Of a stretch of 64,000 nt of DNA, positions 43,126 to 52,123 are shown in pieces. Source of the stretch: Bacillota bacterium (GTDB lineage: Bacteria > Bacillota > Clostridia > Oscillospirales > Ruminococcaceae); contig JAEYNX010000014.1 of the NCBI GenBank assembly GCA_023412215.1, positions 248,001 to 312,000 on the forward strand, written 5' to 3'. Every line of letters begins with the position of its first letter. The stretch's first letter is position 1. Below the pieces are notes generated by a model that made no database searches, was not told where the DNA came from, and saw only the letters and a program-made list of their open reading frames with translations. The translations under genes were made by a program, and so were the position numbers.

Positions 43126-44703
43126 TTAAAAACTCTCTTCCTCATTCAGGGCGTATTCAATCGAATCCACCAGCGCCTCCCAGCTGGCCGCGATAATGTC
43201 GGTGGAAACGCCCACCGTCGTCCACTTGCGCTTGCCGTCGGCGCTTTCGATGAGCACCCGAACCTTCGCGCCCGTGGCGTGCTCCGCCTGCAGCACACGA
43301 ACCTTATAGTCGGTTAAATGCACCTGCCCCAGCTGCGGGTAAAACACCGTAAGCGCCTTTCTAAGCGCAAGGTCGAGCGCGTGCACGGGGCCGTTGCCCA
43401 CCGCCGCAGTGGTCTCGGGCTCTCCGTTAACCTGAATCTTGAGCATGGCGCTCGCGTTGGTTTCGCCGTCCGGGGAGGGGAACTCGCCGCTCGTTTTGTA
43501 CATATCCAGTGAAAAGTGCGGAGTATACCGACCCAGCGCCCGCCGTACCAGCAGCTCGAAGCTCGCGTCGGCGGCCTCGAACTGGTAGCCGTCGTGCTCC
43601 TTTTCCTTAAGCAGGTTTAAGATTAAGCGTATCTGTTCCTCGTCCCTGGCTATGCCGGGCACGACGCCCTCCAGCTTTGCCAGCAGCGCGTTTTTGCCCG
43701 CGACCTCCGAGAGCAGAAAGCGCCGCTTGTTGCCCACCGAATCGGGCGTCACATGCTCGAAGGACTTGGAGATTTTGTTCACCCCGTCGATGTGCATACC
43801 CCCCTTGTGGGCAAAGGCGCTCGCCCCCACATAGGGCAGGTTGCTTTGCAGCGATAGGTTGCTGATCTCGGAAATCTTCATGGCGGCGCCTGTAAGCCGC
43901 TCCAATCTTCCGTTTACACACGCATAGCCATGCTTTAGCTGCAGCGTGGGGATGACGGCGCTGAGGTTTGCGTTGCCGCACCGCTCGCCGATGCCCGTAA
44001 AGGTGCCCTGCACATGCACGGCGCCCGCCTGCACCGAAAGAACGGTGCCCGCCACCGCGCAGCCGGTATCGTTGTGGCAGTGGATGCCCACGCGGGCACC
44101 CTCGAACGCCCGGCACACCGTCTGGGTGATGGTGTAGATCTCGAGCGGGCCGGTGCCGCCGTTGGTATCGCACAGGCAGAGCACCGCGGCGCCCGCTTCG
44201 TGCGCGGCCTTGAGCACCTGAAGGGCATAGTCGGGGTTGTTGAGGTAGCCATCGAAGAAATGCTCAGCGTCAAACACCACCTCCTTGCCCTTTCGGGCGA
44301 GGTACCCGACGGTATCGGAAACCATCGCGAGGTTTTCCTCTAAGGATATGCGCAGCACCTCGGTGACATGCAGGTCCCACGACTTGCCGAACACCGAAAC
44401 GGCGGGGGTGTTTGCGCTAAGCAGCGAGCGCACGTTCTCGTCGTCCTCCACCGCCGTGTTCTTGCGGCGGGTGCTGCCGAAGGCGCAGAGCCTCGCGTTT
44501 TTAAGCGTCAAATCCGCCGCTTTCTCAAAGAACTCCATATCCTTGGGGTTGGAAACCGGGTTCCCGGCCTCAATGAAGGTTACGCCGAACTCATCGAGCA
44601 CCTTGACGATGGCCAGCTTATCGGACACCGAGAAGGATATCCCCTCACTCTGCGCACCGTCCCGCAGGGTGGTATCCAGTATCTCCAGTTGTTTCATCGT
44701 CAT
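43126..44703 (-). CDS. cimA: (R)-citramalate synthase
   Basis: This HMGL-like/LeuA-superfamily enzyme of about 525 residues belongs to the CimA type, as shown by 'ILDTTLRDGAQSEGISFSVSDKLAIVKVLDEFGVTFIEAGNPVSNPKD', metal ligands 'VGIHCHNDTGCAVAG', and a C-terminal regulatory domain. It condenses acetyl-CoA with pyruvate for threonine-independent isoleucine synthesis. AAAGGC lies 7 nt before ATG 44703; ATGs at 44709 and 44697 are alternatives. Its place between leuA and leuC lets LeuCDB serve both leucine and isoleucine. Confidence 0.93.
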   Translation of the reverse strand: MTMKQLEILDTTLRDGAQSEGISFSVSDKLAIVKVLDEFGVTFIEAGNPVSNPKDMEFFEKAADLTLKNARLCAFGSTRRKNTAVEDDENVRSLLSANTPAVSVFGKSWDLHVTEVLRISLEENLAMVSDTVGYLARKGKEVVFDAEHFFDGYLNNPDYALQVLKAAHEAGAAVLCLCDTNGGTGPLEIYTITQTVCRAFEGARVGIHCHNDTGCAVAGTVLSVQAGAVHVQGTFTGIGERCGNANLSAVIPTLQLKHGYACVNGRLERLTGAAMKISEISNLSLQSNLPYVGASAFAHKGGMHIDGVNKISKSFEHVTPDSVGNKRRFLLSEVAGKNALLAKLEGVVPGIARDEEQIRLILNLLKEKEHDGYQFEAADASFELLVRRALGRYTPHFSLDMYKTSGEFPSPDGETNASAMLKIQVNGEPETTAAVGNGPVHALDLALRKALTVFYPQLGQVHLTDYKVRVLQAEHATGAKVRVLIESADGKRKWTTVGVSTDIIAASWEALVDSIEYALNEEESF

Positions 44704-44773
44704 CTTCATGCCTTTCTTGGGTGTTATACCCCAAAGAGGGGCATAAACCGAATTCTATACGCTATTATAGCCG

Positions 44774-46282
44774 TTAATACCGCAGCATCTTGTTGATGCC
44801 CGCGATATAAGCCAAGATACTTGCCTCGATAATGTCGGTGGAAAGGCCCTTGCCGGTAAAGATGCGGTCGCCCATGCGGAGCTTTACCACCACCTCGCCG
44901 AGCGCGTCGCGCCCCTCGGTAACCGAGTGGATGGCGTAATCCTCGAGCGAGTGCTCGGGCGCGCCCGTGAGCTTGTTGATGGCGTTAAACGCGGCGTCGA
45001 TCGGGCCGTCGCCCAGCGCCACATCCTCGGTGATCTCCTCGTTGCGCTCAAGCCTGATCACGCAGGTGGCGGTGGAGAAGTTGCCCGCGTGCACGTCGAA
45101 GCGGTTGAGCCTGTAGGAGCCGTGGTTCATCGGCGTGCCGCTTGAGATGATCGCCTCCACGTCAAGGCGGGTAACCTCCTTCTTTTTATCGCAGAGGTCT
45201 TTAAACTTGGCGAAGTAGATATCGGCCTCCTCCGGGGTAATATCGTGCCCCCACTCCTTGAGCTGGTCGATAAACGCGTGCCGCCCGCTGTGTTTGCCGA
45301 GCACCATCTTGTTCTTGGCAAGCCCGATGGATTCGGGTGTCATGATCTCATAGGTGGTGCGCTCGGCGGCAACCCCGTGCTGGTGGATGCCCGACTCGTG
45401 CGCAAACGCGTTCTTGCCGACAATCGCCTTGTTGAGCGGCGGGATGATACCGATGGTATTGTAAATCAAACGGCTGGTCTGGCTGATCTTGGTGGTGTCG
45501 ATGCCCGTATAGCAGTTTAAGCTCTGCCTGCGGGTGTGCAGCGCCATCACGATCTCCTCCAGCGCCGCGTTGCCCGCGCGTTCGCCGAGGCCGTTTACGG
45601 TGCATTCCACCTGCGTGGCACCCGCGCGCACACCGGCGAGCGTATTGGCCACTGCCATGCCGAGGTCGTTGTGACAGTGCACCGAGATGCGCGCCTTATC
45701 GATATTATCGACATTCTTCATCAGGTAATCAATGAGGGCGTACATCTCTTCGGGGGTGTCGTAGCCCACGGTATCGGGGATGTTCACCACCGTAGCGCCC
45801 GCGGTGATCACCTTGCGCACCACCTGCGCCAGGAACGCGGGGTCGCTGCGGGTCGCGTCCTCCGCCGAAAACTCGACGTTTTGGCAGTAATGCTTGGCGT
45901 AGGCCACCATCTTTTCGGCCTGCTCGAGCACCTGCTCGGGGCGCATCTTAAGCTTATACTCCATGTGCACGGGCGAGGTGGCAATAAAGGTGTGAATGAG
46001 CGGGCTTTCGGCATGCCTTACCGCCTCGTAAGACGCGTCGATGTCTTTTTCGAGCGCACGGGAAAGAGAGGCGATGGTGCAGTTCCTGATGGTTTTGGCG
46101 ATGGTTTCAATCGATTCAAAGTCGCCCTTGCTCGAGATGGCAAAGCCTGCCTCAATGACATCTACCTTCATGCGCTCTAGCTGACGCGCCACCTCAATCT
46201 TTTCTTCCAGGTTCATGCTGCAGCCGGGGGACTGCTCGCCGTCGCGCAGAGTGGTGTCAAATACATATACTCTTCTTTCCAT
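44774..46282 (-). CDS. leuA: 2-isopropylmalate synthase
   Basis: The 502-residue enzyme condenses acetyl-CoA with 2-ketoisovalerate. Motifs: 'VFDTTLRDGEQSPGCSMNLEEKIEVARQLERMKVDVIEAGF', 'VHCHNDLGMAVAN', 'ECTVNGLGERAGNAALEEIVMAL', 'FAHESGIHQHG', then the LeuA dimer/allosteric domain. The ATG at 46282 has no recognisable ribosome site because the end of a family A repeat lies 5 nt upstream; translation may be weak or depend on other features. Confidence 0.96.
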   Translation of the reverse strand: MERRVYVFDTTLRDGEQSPGCSMNLEEKIEVARQLERMKVDVIEAGFAISSKGDFESIETIAKTIRNCTIASLSRALEKDIDASYEAVRHAESPLIHTFIATSPVHMEYKLKMRPEQVLEQAEKMVAYAKHYCQNVEFSAEDATRSDPAFLAQVVRKVITAGATVVNIPDTVGYDTPEEMYALIDYLMKNVDNIDKARISVHCHNDLGMAVANTLAGVRAGATQVECTVNGLGERAGNAALEEIVMALHTRRQSLNCYTGIDTTKISQTSRLIYNTIGIIPPLNKAIVGKNAFAHESGIHQHGVAAERTTYEIMTPESIGLAKNKMVLGKHSGRHAFIDQLKEWGHDITPEEADIYFAKFKDLCDKKKEVTRLDVEAIISSGTPMNHGSYRLNRFDVHAGNFSTATCVIRLERNEEITEDVALGDGPIDAAFNAINKLTGAPEHSLEDYAIHSVTEGRDALGEVVVKLRMGDRIFTGKGLSTDIIEASILAYIAGINKMLRY

Positions 46283-46287
46283 ATTGA

Positions 46288-46391
46288 TATACTTATTTCA
46301 ATTAGAAATATAGAAACAATTCGAGCAAAAGGCCCCATTTATGCCTTTTGTGAAGAATTTTACGTACTATTTCTTATTGGAATTAGTATTA
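46288..46391 (-). repeat. Repeat family A, copy 2 (MITE-like, 104 bp)
   Basis: On the minus strand it reads almost like copy 1 at 2313-2418: start TAATACTAATTCCAATAAG, inner stem AAAAGGC/GCCTTTT, end AATTGAAATAAGTATA. It sits inside the ilv-leu operon between ilvD and leuA and removes any normal ribosome site for leuA. Confidence 0.8.
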
Positions 46392-46421
46392 CGCTCCTTT
46401 CTTTAGTTAATAGGTTTTATT

Positions 46422-48113
46422 TTAATAATAATCGTCATCGCTGCACGCTGTGGTGGTAAGCACGGCGCCGCGGTCGGCGCCCGTAACGGAGGCTTGGAAC
46501 TTCTTTAGGCAGCCTTTTTGGGGTGCTGTCGCTTTAAGCGGGGTCTGCTGCCTGCGGAGCTCCAGCTCCGCCTTGGATATCTCGATATCCAGCCGGTATT
46601 CGGGGATATTGATTGAGATGATATCGCCCTCGCGGATGAAGGCGATCGGCCCGCCGAGGGCGGCTTCGGGCGAGATATGCCCGATGGCGGCGCCCCGGGT
46701 GGCGCCCGAAAACCGCCCGTCGGTGATCAGTGCAACCTCTTTATCCAGCCCCATGCCCGCGATGGCGGAGGTGGGGGCGAGCATCTCGCGCATACCGGGG
46801 CCGCCCGCGGGGCCTTCGTAGCGGATAACCACCACGTCGCCCTTTTGAATCTTGCCGCCGAAGATGGCCTCGCTCGCTTCATCCTCGCTGTTAAACACCC
46901 TCGCCCTGCCCTTATGCACCTGCATGTTTTCGGCGACGGCGCTGCGCTTTACCACGGCGCCGTTGGGGGCTAAACTGCCGAACAGGATGGCGAGGCCGCC
47001 CGTTTTGGAGTGCGGGTTCTCGATGGGCCGGATTACCTCGTAATCCTTCACCGATGCCTTTTCAAGCCAATCCTTAAGCGTACCGCCCGCCACGACGGGC
47101 AGTTCCGCTGCCAGCATTCCCGCCTTGTGCAGCTCGCTCATCACCGCCAGCACGCCGCCCGCCGCAAAAAGGTCCTGCATGTGGTGCGGCCCCGCAGGGG
47201 CAAGGCGGCAGAGGTTGGGGGTGTGCTCGCTGATCTCGTTGACCGTCTTTAGGTCAAACGGGATACCCGCCTCGTGGCAGACAGCGGCGAGGTGCAGCAC
47301 CGAGTTGGTGGAGCAGCCCAGCGCCATATCCACAATGAGCGCGTTGCGCACCGAGCGCTCGTTTAGGATATCCAGCGCCGTAACCCCCTCTGCCACCAGC
47401 GCCATGATGCGCTCGCCCGCGAGCTTTGCAAGGCGCTCGCGGTGAGCGTATACAGCGGGGATGGTGCCGTTGCCGGGCAGTGCCAAGCCGATGGCCTCGC
47501 ACAGGCAGTTCATCGAATTTGCGGTAAACATGCCCGCGCAGGAGCCGCAGCCGGGGCAGGCGTTATCCTCGTAATAGCTGAGGCGTTCGTCGTCAATTTT
47601 GCCTACACTGTAGGCGCCCACGGCTTCGAACACGCTGTTTAAATCCAGCGCCCTGCCTTCGTCGCCGCACAGCGAGAGCATCGGCCCGCCCGACACAAAG
47701 ACGCTGGGCAGGTTGAGCCTTGCCGCCGCCATGAGCATGCCGGGCACCACCTTGTCGCAGCTCGGGATAAACACCAAGCCGTCAAAGCAGTGCGCAAGCG
47801 CCATGCACTCCACGCTGTCGGCGATGATCTCGCGCGAAACCAGCGAGTACTTCATGCCGGTGTGCCCCATCGCGATGCCGTCGCATACCGCGATGGTGTT
47901 AAACTCCATGGGGGTGCCGCCCGCCATCAGCACGCCGTCCTTCACCGCGCGCGCGATGCGGCCTAAGTGCACATGCCCCGGCACCACCTCGTTAAAGGAG
48001 TTGACGATGCCGATGAGGGGCTTTTTGATCTGCCCGTCTGAAAGCCCGGCGGCCTTTAAAAGCGAACGCTGCGGCGCGCGCTGCACGCCGTTTTTCATGG
48101 TATCGCTGATCAT
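46422..48113 (-). CDS. ilvD: Dihydroxy-acid dehydratase
   Basis: The 563-residue Fe-S enzyme converts dihydroxy acids to the 2-keto acids of valine and isoleucine. Cluster and metal motifs: 'FIPSCDKVVPGMLMA', 'CPGCGSCAGMFTANSMNCLCEAIGLALPG', 'LGCSTNSVLHLAAV', 'TDGRFSGATRG'. GAGGTG precedes ATG 48113. Family length is normal. Confidence 0.97.
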   Translation of the reverse strand: MISDTMKNGVQRAPQRSLLKAAGLSDGQIKKPLIGIVNSFNEVVPGHVHLGRIARAVKDGVLMAGGTPMEFNTIAVCDGIAMGHTGMKYSLVSREIIADSVECMALAHCFDGLVFIPSCDKVVPGMLMAAARLNLPSVFVSGGPMLSLCGDEGRALDLNSVFEAVGAYSVGKIDDERLSYYEDNACPGCGSCAGMFTANSMNCLCEAIGLALPGNGTIPAVYAHRERLAKLAGERIMALVAEGVTALDILNERSVRNALIVDMALGCSTNSVLHLAAVCHEAGIPFDLKTVNEISEHTPNLCRLAPAGPHHMQDLFAAGGVLAVMSELHKAGMLAAELPVVAGGTLKDWLEKASVKDYEVIRPIENPHSKTGGLAILFGSLAPNGAVVKRSAVAENMQVHKGRARVFNSEDEASEAIFGGKIQKGDVVVIRYEGPAGGPGMREMLAPTSAIAGMGLDKEVALITDGRFSGATRGAAIGHISPEAALGGPIAFIREGDIISINIPEYRLDIEISKAELELRRQQTPLKATAPQKGCLKKFQASVTGADRGAVLTTTACSDDDYY

Positions 48114-48197
48114 ATATTCACCTCATTCAATCAATGGACAACGGAACGGTCAAGACCGTTCCCTACTTTAAAAGGCTTCTGCTGTGGTAACAGTGCC

Positions 48198-49199
48198 CTA
48201 TTTGCTCTTGCCGGGCTTCCAGCTCATCTTCTCGCGAAGCTCCGCGCCCACCTTCTCGCACAGATGCTCGCTTTCCATCCGCCTTCTGGCGTTGAAGTAG
48301 GGGCGGTTGGCCTGATTCTCAAGGATCCAGTTGCGGGCAAAGGTGCCGTTCTGAATCTCGGTGAGCACCTTCTTCATCTCCTTCTTGGTCTCGTCGGTGA
48401 TAATGCGCGGGCCGACGGTGTAGTCGCCGTACTCCGCGGTGTCGCTGATGGAGTAACGCATCATCGAAAGGCCGCCCTGCACCACAAGGTCGATGATCAG
48501 CTTCATCTCGTGGATGCACTCAAAATAGGCGCTCTCGGGCTGGTAGCCGGCCTCCACAAGTGTTTCAAAGCCCGCCTTCATCAGCGCGGTAACGCCGCCG
48601 CACAGCACGGCCTGCTCGCCGAAGAGGTCGGTCTCGGTTTCTTCCTTAAAGGTGGTTTCGAGGATGCCCGCCCGGGCACCGCCGATGCCCGCCGCGTAGG
48701 CAAGCGCTGTTTCAAACGCCTTGCCGGTGGGGTTTTGGTATACCGCAACGAGATCCGGCACACCCTTGCCCTCGGTGTACTGGCTGCGCACGGTGTGGCC
48801 GGGGCCCTTGGGTGCCACCATGATCACGTCTACATCGGCGGGGGGTACGATCTGGCCGAAGTGGATGTTAAAGCCATGGGCGAACATCAGGGTCATGCCG
48901 GGCTTTAGGTTCTGCTTGATATCCTGCTCGTAGAGCTTCGGCTGCTTCTCGTCGTTTACCAGAATCATCACCACATCCGAGGCCTTAACGGCGTCTGCGG
49001 TGAGCATTACATCCAGACCCGCCTCACGTGCGCGCTTTGCCGAGGGGGCGCCCTCGTACAGGCCAACAATTACCTTCACGCCGCTGTCATGCAGGTTGAG
49101 CGCGTGTGCGTGCCCCTGGCTGCCGTAGCCGATGATGGCCACCGTCTTGCCCTTTAATACCGATAAGTCGCAGTCCTTCTCATAATACAGCTTTGCCAT
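48198..49199 (-). CDS. ilvC: Ketol-acid reductoisomerase
   Basis: This 333-residue class I enzyme starts at ATG 49199 (MAKLYYEKDCDL), fixed by GGAGG; the longer frame to 49271 overlaps ilvN. The Rossmann motif 'IIGYGSQGHAHALNL' and catalytic stretches 'MVAPKGPGHTVRSQY' and 'FKEETETDLFGEQAVLCGG' are intact. It reduces and rearranges acetolactate and acetohydroxybutyrate with NAD(P)H. Confidence 0.97.
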   Translation of the reverse strand: MAKLYYEKDCDLSVLKGKTVAIIGYGSQGHAHALNLHDSGVKVIVGLYEGAPSAKRAREAGLDVMLTADAVKASDVVMILVNDEKQPKLYEQDIKQNLKPGMTLMFAHGFNIHFGQIVPPADVDVIMVAPKGPGHTVRSQYTEGKGVPDLVAVYQNPTGKAFETALAYAAGIGGARAGILETTFKEETETDLFGEQAVLCGGVTALMKAGFETLVEAGYQPESAYFECIHEMKLIIDLVVQGGLSMMRYSISDTAEYGDYTVGPRIITDETKKEMKKVLTEIQNGTFARNWILENQANRPYFNARRRMESEHLCEKVGAELREKMSWKPGKSK

Positions 49200-49255
49200 G
49201 TCTTTTTTCCTCCAGTTAATTTTTAATGTAATATAGATCTCACACCAAGTTAAAC

Positions 49256-49756
49256 TCAGTAAGTCAGACAATAATTGTTGCGCCCCATGGCGGTTACGCC
49301 GGTGCGGCAGATTTCCACGATGCCAAACGGCCTGAGGTATTCCACGAACGCGTCCAGCTTTGAGCGGTCACCCGTGATCTCCACCGTGATGGTCTGCTGC
49401 GAAAGGTCTACCACCTTCGCCCTGAAGATCTGCACCGCCTCTAAAATCTCGGCGCGCTTGCCCTGCTCTACCCCGAGCTTTACCATCAAAAGCTCGCGCA
49501 CCACCGTGTGGTCTCTGTCCATGATCTGTACGGTCTTTACATCCACCAGCTTTTCAAGCTGCTTTACAATCTGCTCTTTGATATAGTCGTCGCCGGTGGA
49601 AACAATCGTCATGCGCGAGATCTCGGGGTTCTCGGTTTCACCCACCGTGAGGGAATCGATGTTAAAGCCACGCTTGGAAAACAGCCCCGATATGCGGGTG
49701 AGCACGCCGAAATGGTTTGCCACCAGCACCGAAACAACGAATTGGTCGCTGCGCAT
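49256..49756 (-). CDS. ilvN: Acetolactate synthase small (regulatory) subunit
   Basis: The 166-residue protein has an N-terminal ACT domain ('FVVSVLVANHFGVLTRISGLFSKRGFNIDSLTVGETENPEISRMTIVSTGDD') and the IlvH C-terminal domain. It activates IlvB and gives valine feedback. GGAAGGGAG precedes ATG 49756. It lies 119 nt after ilvB, with a large RNA structure between them. Confidence 0.96.
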   Translation of the reverse strand: MRSDQFVVSVLVANHFGVLTRISGLFSKRGFNIDSLTVGETENPEISRMTIVSTGDDYIKEQIVKQLEKLVDVKTVQIMDRDHTVVRELLMVKLGVEQGKRAEILEAVQIFRAKVVDLSQQTITVEITGDRSKLDAFVEYLRPFGIVEICRTGVTAMGRNNYCLTY

Positions 49757-49783
49757 TGTATCGCTCTCCCTTCCTCTATTTTT

Positions 49784-49876
49784 ATGTCTGCCGATGTAAG
49801 GTTTTTTAGTATACCTGCTAAAAAACCTTACCCCTAATCTGAAGCGTTTTGATGAAACGCTTCAGTCGGCAGACAT
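49784..49876 (-). other. Three-way-junction RNA element between ilvB and ilvN
   Basis: Outer stem ATGTCTGCCGA (49784-49794) / TCGGCAGACAT (49866-49876) encloses two perfect hairpins: a 14-bp stem 49796-49809/49818-49831 and an 11-bp stem CTGAAGCGTTT/AAACGCTTCAG (49839-49865). The element begins exactly at the ilvB stop codon. Possible roles are RNase protection or processing that sets the IlvB:IlvN ratio. Confidence 0.7.
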
Positions 49877-51720
49877 TATTTTAAGATGATCTCTTTGATG
49901 CTGCCGCCGGGGGGAATCATGGGGAGCACCCGCTCGTCGCTGTCGATGCGGCAATCGAGCACGAAGGGCCCCTCGCAGGCAAACGCCTCGTCGAGCGCCG
50001 CCTCGAGCTCCTGCGGCTCCTGCACCACCCTGCCGCTGCCGCCGAAGGCCTCGGCGAGCTTTACAAAGTCGGTTTTGCGGTTGAGGGTGGTTTGGGAGTA
50101 GCGCCTTTCAAAGAACTGCGTCTGCCACTGCCGCACCATGCCCAGCGCGTTGTTGTTGAGGATCACCACGATAATTGGCAGCGTGTTGCTCACCGCGGTA
50201 GCCAGCTCGTTTAAGTTCATGTGAAAGCTGCCGTCGCTTGTAAAGAGGAGGGTTTTCTGCCGCCCGGTGCCGATGCAGGCACCGACGGCGGCCCCCAGCC
50301 CGAAGCCCATGGTGCCGAGCCCGCCGCTTGTGACCAGGGTGCGCAGCTTTTGAAACCGGTAGTACTGCGACGTCCACATCTGGTGCTGCCCTACATCGGT
50401 GGCAACCACCGTGTTTTCGTTGGCTCTGGCGTGAACCGCCTCGATAACCATCTGCGGGTTTAAGCGGGATTTCGGCATGTCGATGCTGTTTTCTTCACTA
50501 TTCTTGTAACCCTCGACCTCTTGATGCCACTCGGGGCGCTTCTGGGGCTTCACCGCCGCCATCAACCCCTGGAGGGTCTCTTTGATGTCGCCGAGGATAC
50601 CCGCGTAGGCGGCGATATTCTTGCCGATCTCGGCGGGATCGATATCGATGTGCACCACCATGCGGTCTTTGGCGAATTCGTTCTTGTTGCCGGTGGCACG
50701 ATCGGAAAAACGGGTGCCGATAGCAACGATCAGGTCGCTTTCATACAGCGCCTTGCTGGCGGCGTACCGCCCGTGCATCCCCACCATACCGAGTGCCCGT
50801 GGGTGATCGTAGGGCACGCTGGTGAGGCCCATCATGCTTAAGCCTATCGGTGCGTCGATGTACTCGGCAAACGCCAAAAGCTCTGCGGTGGCTGCGGAAT
50901 GCACCACGCCGCCGCCCGCGTAGATGTAGGGCTTTTTCGCCTTTTCAATCAGTTTAGCGGCGCTTTGGTAATCCTCCTGCGTGGCGCTGCAGGGGCGCTC
51001 GGGTACCACCGGGGTATGCGGCTCATACTCGCAGCTGCCAAGCTGAACGTCCTTCGGAATATCCACCAGCACCGGGCCTTTGCGTCCCTCGTTGGCGATG
51101 GCAAAGGCCTCGCGCAGCGCGTCGGCGAGCTCCCCGACATCCTTTACGATGAAGTTGTGCTTGGTGATGGGCATCGTGATGCCGGTGATGTCTACCTCCT
51201 GAAAGCTGTCGCGCCCGATCAGCGCCGTGGGCACGTTGCCCGTGATCGCCACCATCGGGGTGCTGTCGAGGTAGGCGGTGGCGATGCCGGTTACAAGGTT
51301 GGTGGCGCCGGGGCCGGAGGTGGCGATCACCACGCCCGTTTTGCCGGTGGCACGCGCGTAGCCGTCGGCCGCGTGGGCCGCCCCCTGCTCGTGACAGGTG
51401 ATGTAGTGGGTAATCTGATCGCTGCTTTTATAAAGCTCGTCGTAGATATTAAGCACCTGCCCGCCGGGGTAACCGAAGACGGTGTCCACCCCATGCTCGA
51501 GCAAGGTTTGTATGAGTATCTGCGCGCCTGTAAGCTTCAACTGAACCATTCCTTTCGTTGTGTTTAACAATCTATCCCTGGTGTCTATACCCGTTTGTGG
51601 CTGCATCTTAAAAAGCTCGTCGTAGATATTGATTACCTGTGCGCCGGGGTAACCGAAAATGGTATCCACCCCTTGTTCAAGCAGCACGCGCACAAGAATC
51701 TGCGCGCCCGTGAGTATCAT
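49876..51720 (-). CDS. ilvB: Acetolactate synthase large subunit with duplicated N-terminus
   Basis: This TPP-dependent enzyme makes acetolactate or acetohydroxybutyrate. From TTG 51540 (AAAGGA 9 nt upstream) it is a normal-length IlvB of 554 residues: catalytic Glu in 'ITCHEQGAAHAADGYAR', FAD region, and 'TSDGSFHMNLNELATAV..NNNALGMV' for TPP/Mg. The frame is open 180 nt further to ATG 51720, which has its own AAGGGG site, and these codons encode a second copy of the first 38 residues (29 of 38 identical). Either a 614-residue protein with a repeated TPP-domain start or two products are made. It follows two attenuators. Confidence 0.95.
   Translation of the reverse strand: MILTGAQILVRVLLEQGVDTIFGYPGAQVINIYDELFKMQPQTGIDTRDRLLNTTKGMVQLKLTGAQILIQTLLEHGVDTVFGYPGGQVLNIYDELYKSSDQITHYITCHEQGAAHAADGYARATGKTGVVIATSGPGATNLVTGIATAYLDSTPMVAITGNVPTALIGRDSFQEVDITGITMPITKHNFIVKDVGELADALREAFAIANEGRKGPVLVDIPKDVQLGSCEYEPHTPVVPERPCSATQEDYQSAAKLIEKAKKPYIYAGGGVVHSAATAELLAFAEYIDAPIGLSMMGLTSVPYDHPRALGMVGMHGRYAASKALYESDLIVAIGTRFSDRATGNKNEFAKDRMVVHIDIDPAEIGKNIAAYAGILGDIKETLQGLMAAVKPQKRPEWHQEVEGYKNSEENSIDMPKSRLNPQMVIEAVHARANENTVVATDVGQHQMWTSQYYRFQKLRTLVTSGGLGTMGFGLGAAVGACIGTGRQKTLLFTSDGSFHMNLNELATAVSNTLPIIVVILNNNALGMVRQWQTQFFERRYSQTTLNRKTDFVKLAEAFGGSGRVVQEPQELEAALDEAFACEGPFVLDCRIDSDERVLPMIPPGGSIKEIILK
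51598..51720 (-). repeat. Diverged duplicate of the ilvB N-terminal coding segment
   Basis: Codons 1-38 repeat codons 61-98 at an exact 180-nt offset. Protein identity is 29/38, with blocks GVDT.FGYPG and NIYDEL unchanged, while many shared residues use different synonymous codons (for example CTC/CTT, ACG/ACA, GAA/GAG). The copy is therefore old and stayed in frame. Confidence 0.85.
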
Positions 51721-51804
51721 AGGTCATCGCCCCTTCATGGTGTCGTTAAGGTTTTACTTTCTTACCGACGGTCAGCGGCTTATACCTTGGGCTTGCTGCT
51801 CATC

Positions 51805-51840
51805 AAAAAAAGCGCCCCGGCGATTTACCGCCAAGGCGCT
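51805..51840 (-). terminator. Attenuator 2 of the ilv-leu operon
   Basis: On the minus strand AGCGCC-tt-GGCG pairs with CGCC-gg-GGCGCT and is followed by seven T residues. It starts 45 nt after the stop of leader peptide 2 and lies 84 nt before ilvB. Confidence 0.9.
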
Positions 51841-51885
51841 CTATTTACCGAAGTTCTATTGTCTTCTGTAAACAGCCAAACCTTT

Positions 51886-51990
51886 TTAGGCAAACCTTGT
51901 ATAAGCACCGCCGCCGATAATGACGATAATGCCGACTAGAATAATGACTAGTAGTACAAGGCCCGCAAAGGCAAGACTGCTTAAAAACAT
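51886..51990 (-). CDS. BCAA leader peptide 2
   Basis: This is a 34-residue ORF with AAAGGAG 8 nt before ATG 51990. Residues 11-25 read LVLLVIILVGIIVII, 14 of 15 being Leu, Val or Ile, and three of the Leu codons are CTA, which is uncommon in the structural genes here. It ends with GGGAYTRFA. With the terminator 45 nt after its stop it has the layout of an ilv attenuation leader peptide: stalling when charged branched-chain tRNAs are scarce should permit read-through. Confidence 0.88.
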   Translation of the reverse strand: MFLSSLAFAGLVLLVIILVGIIVIIGGGAYTRFA

Positions 51991-52041
51991 CGTGGTTTCT
52001 CCTTTCGACAAGATTAATGGATATTAATGTCTATTCATTGT

Positions 52042-52078
52042 AAAAAATAGGCCCTGCAGTGATGTTCACTGCAGGGCC
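52042..52078 (-). terminator. Attenuator 1 of the ilv-leu operon
   Basis: A 12-bp perfect stem GGCCCTGCAGTG/CACTGCAGGGCC with a 5-nt loop is followed on the minus strand by TATTTTTT. It starts 45 nt after the stop of leader peptide 1. Confidence 0.92.
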
Positions 52079-52123
52079 TGCATCTTTCTTTATGGCTTTT
52101 TTTGCCTTAAAAGAGCATGTGAC

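Noticed and set aside
40144..46282. Long plus-strand frames opposite leuB, leuC, cimA and leuA
   Set aside because: All lie antisense to complete, motif-intact leu genes and show no independent start signals.
51540..51720. ilvB disrupted by frameshift or misassembly
   Set aside because: The upstream copy is in frame, has no stop, and differs at many synonymous sites, which does not fit a sequencing or assembly duplication.
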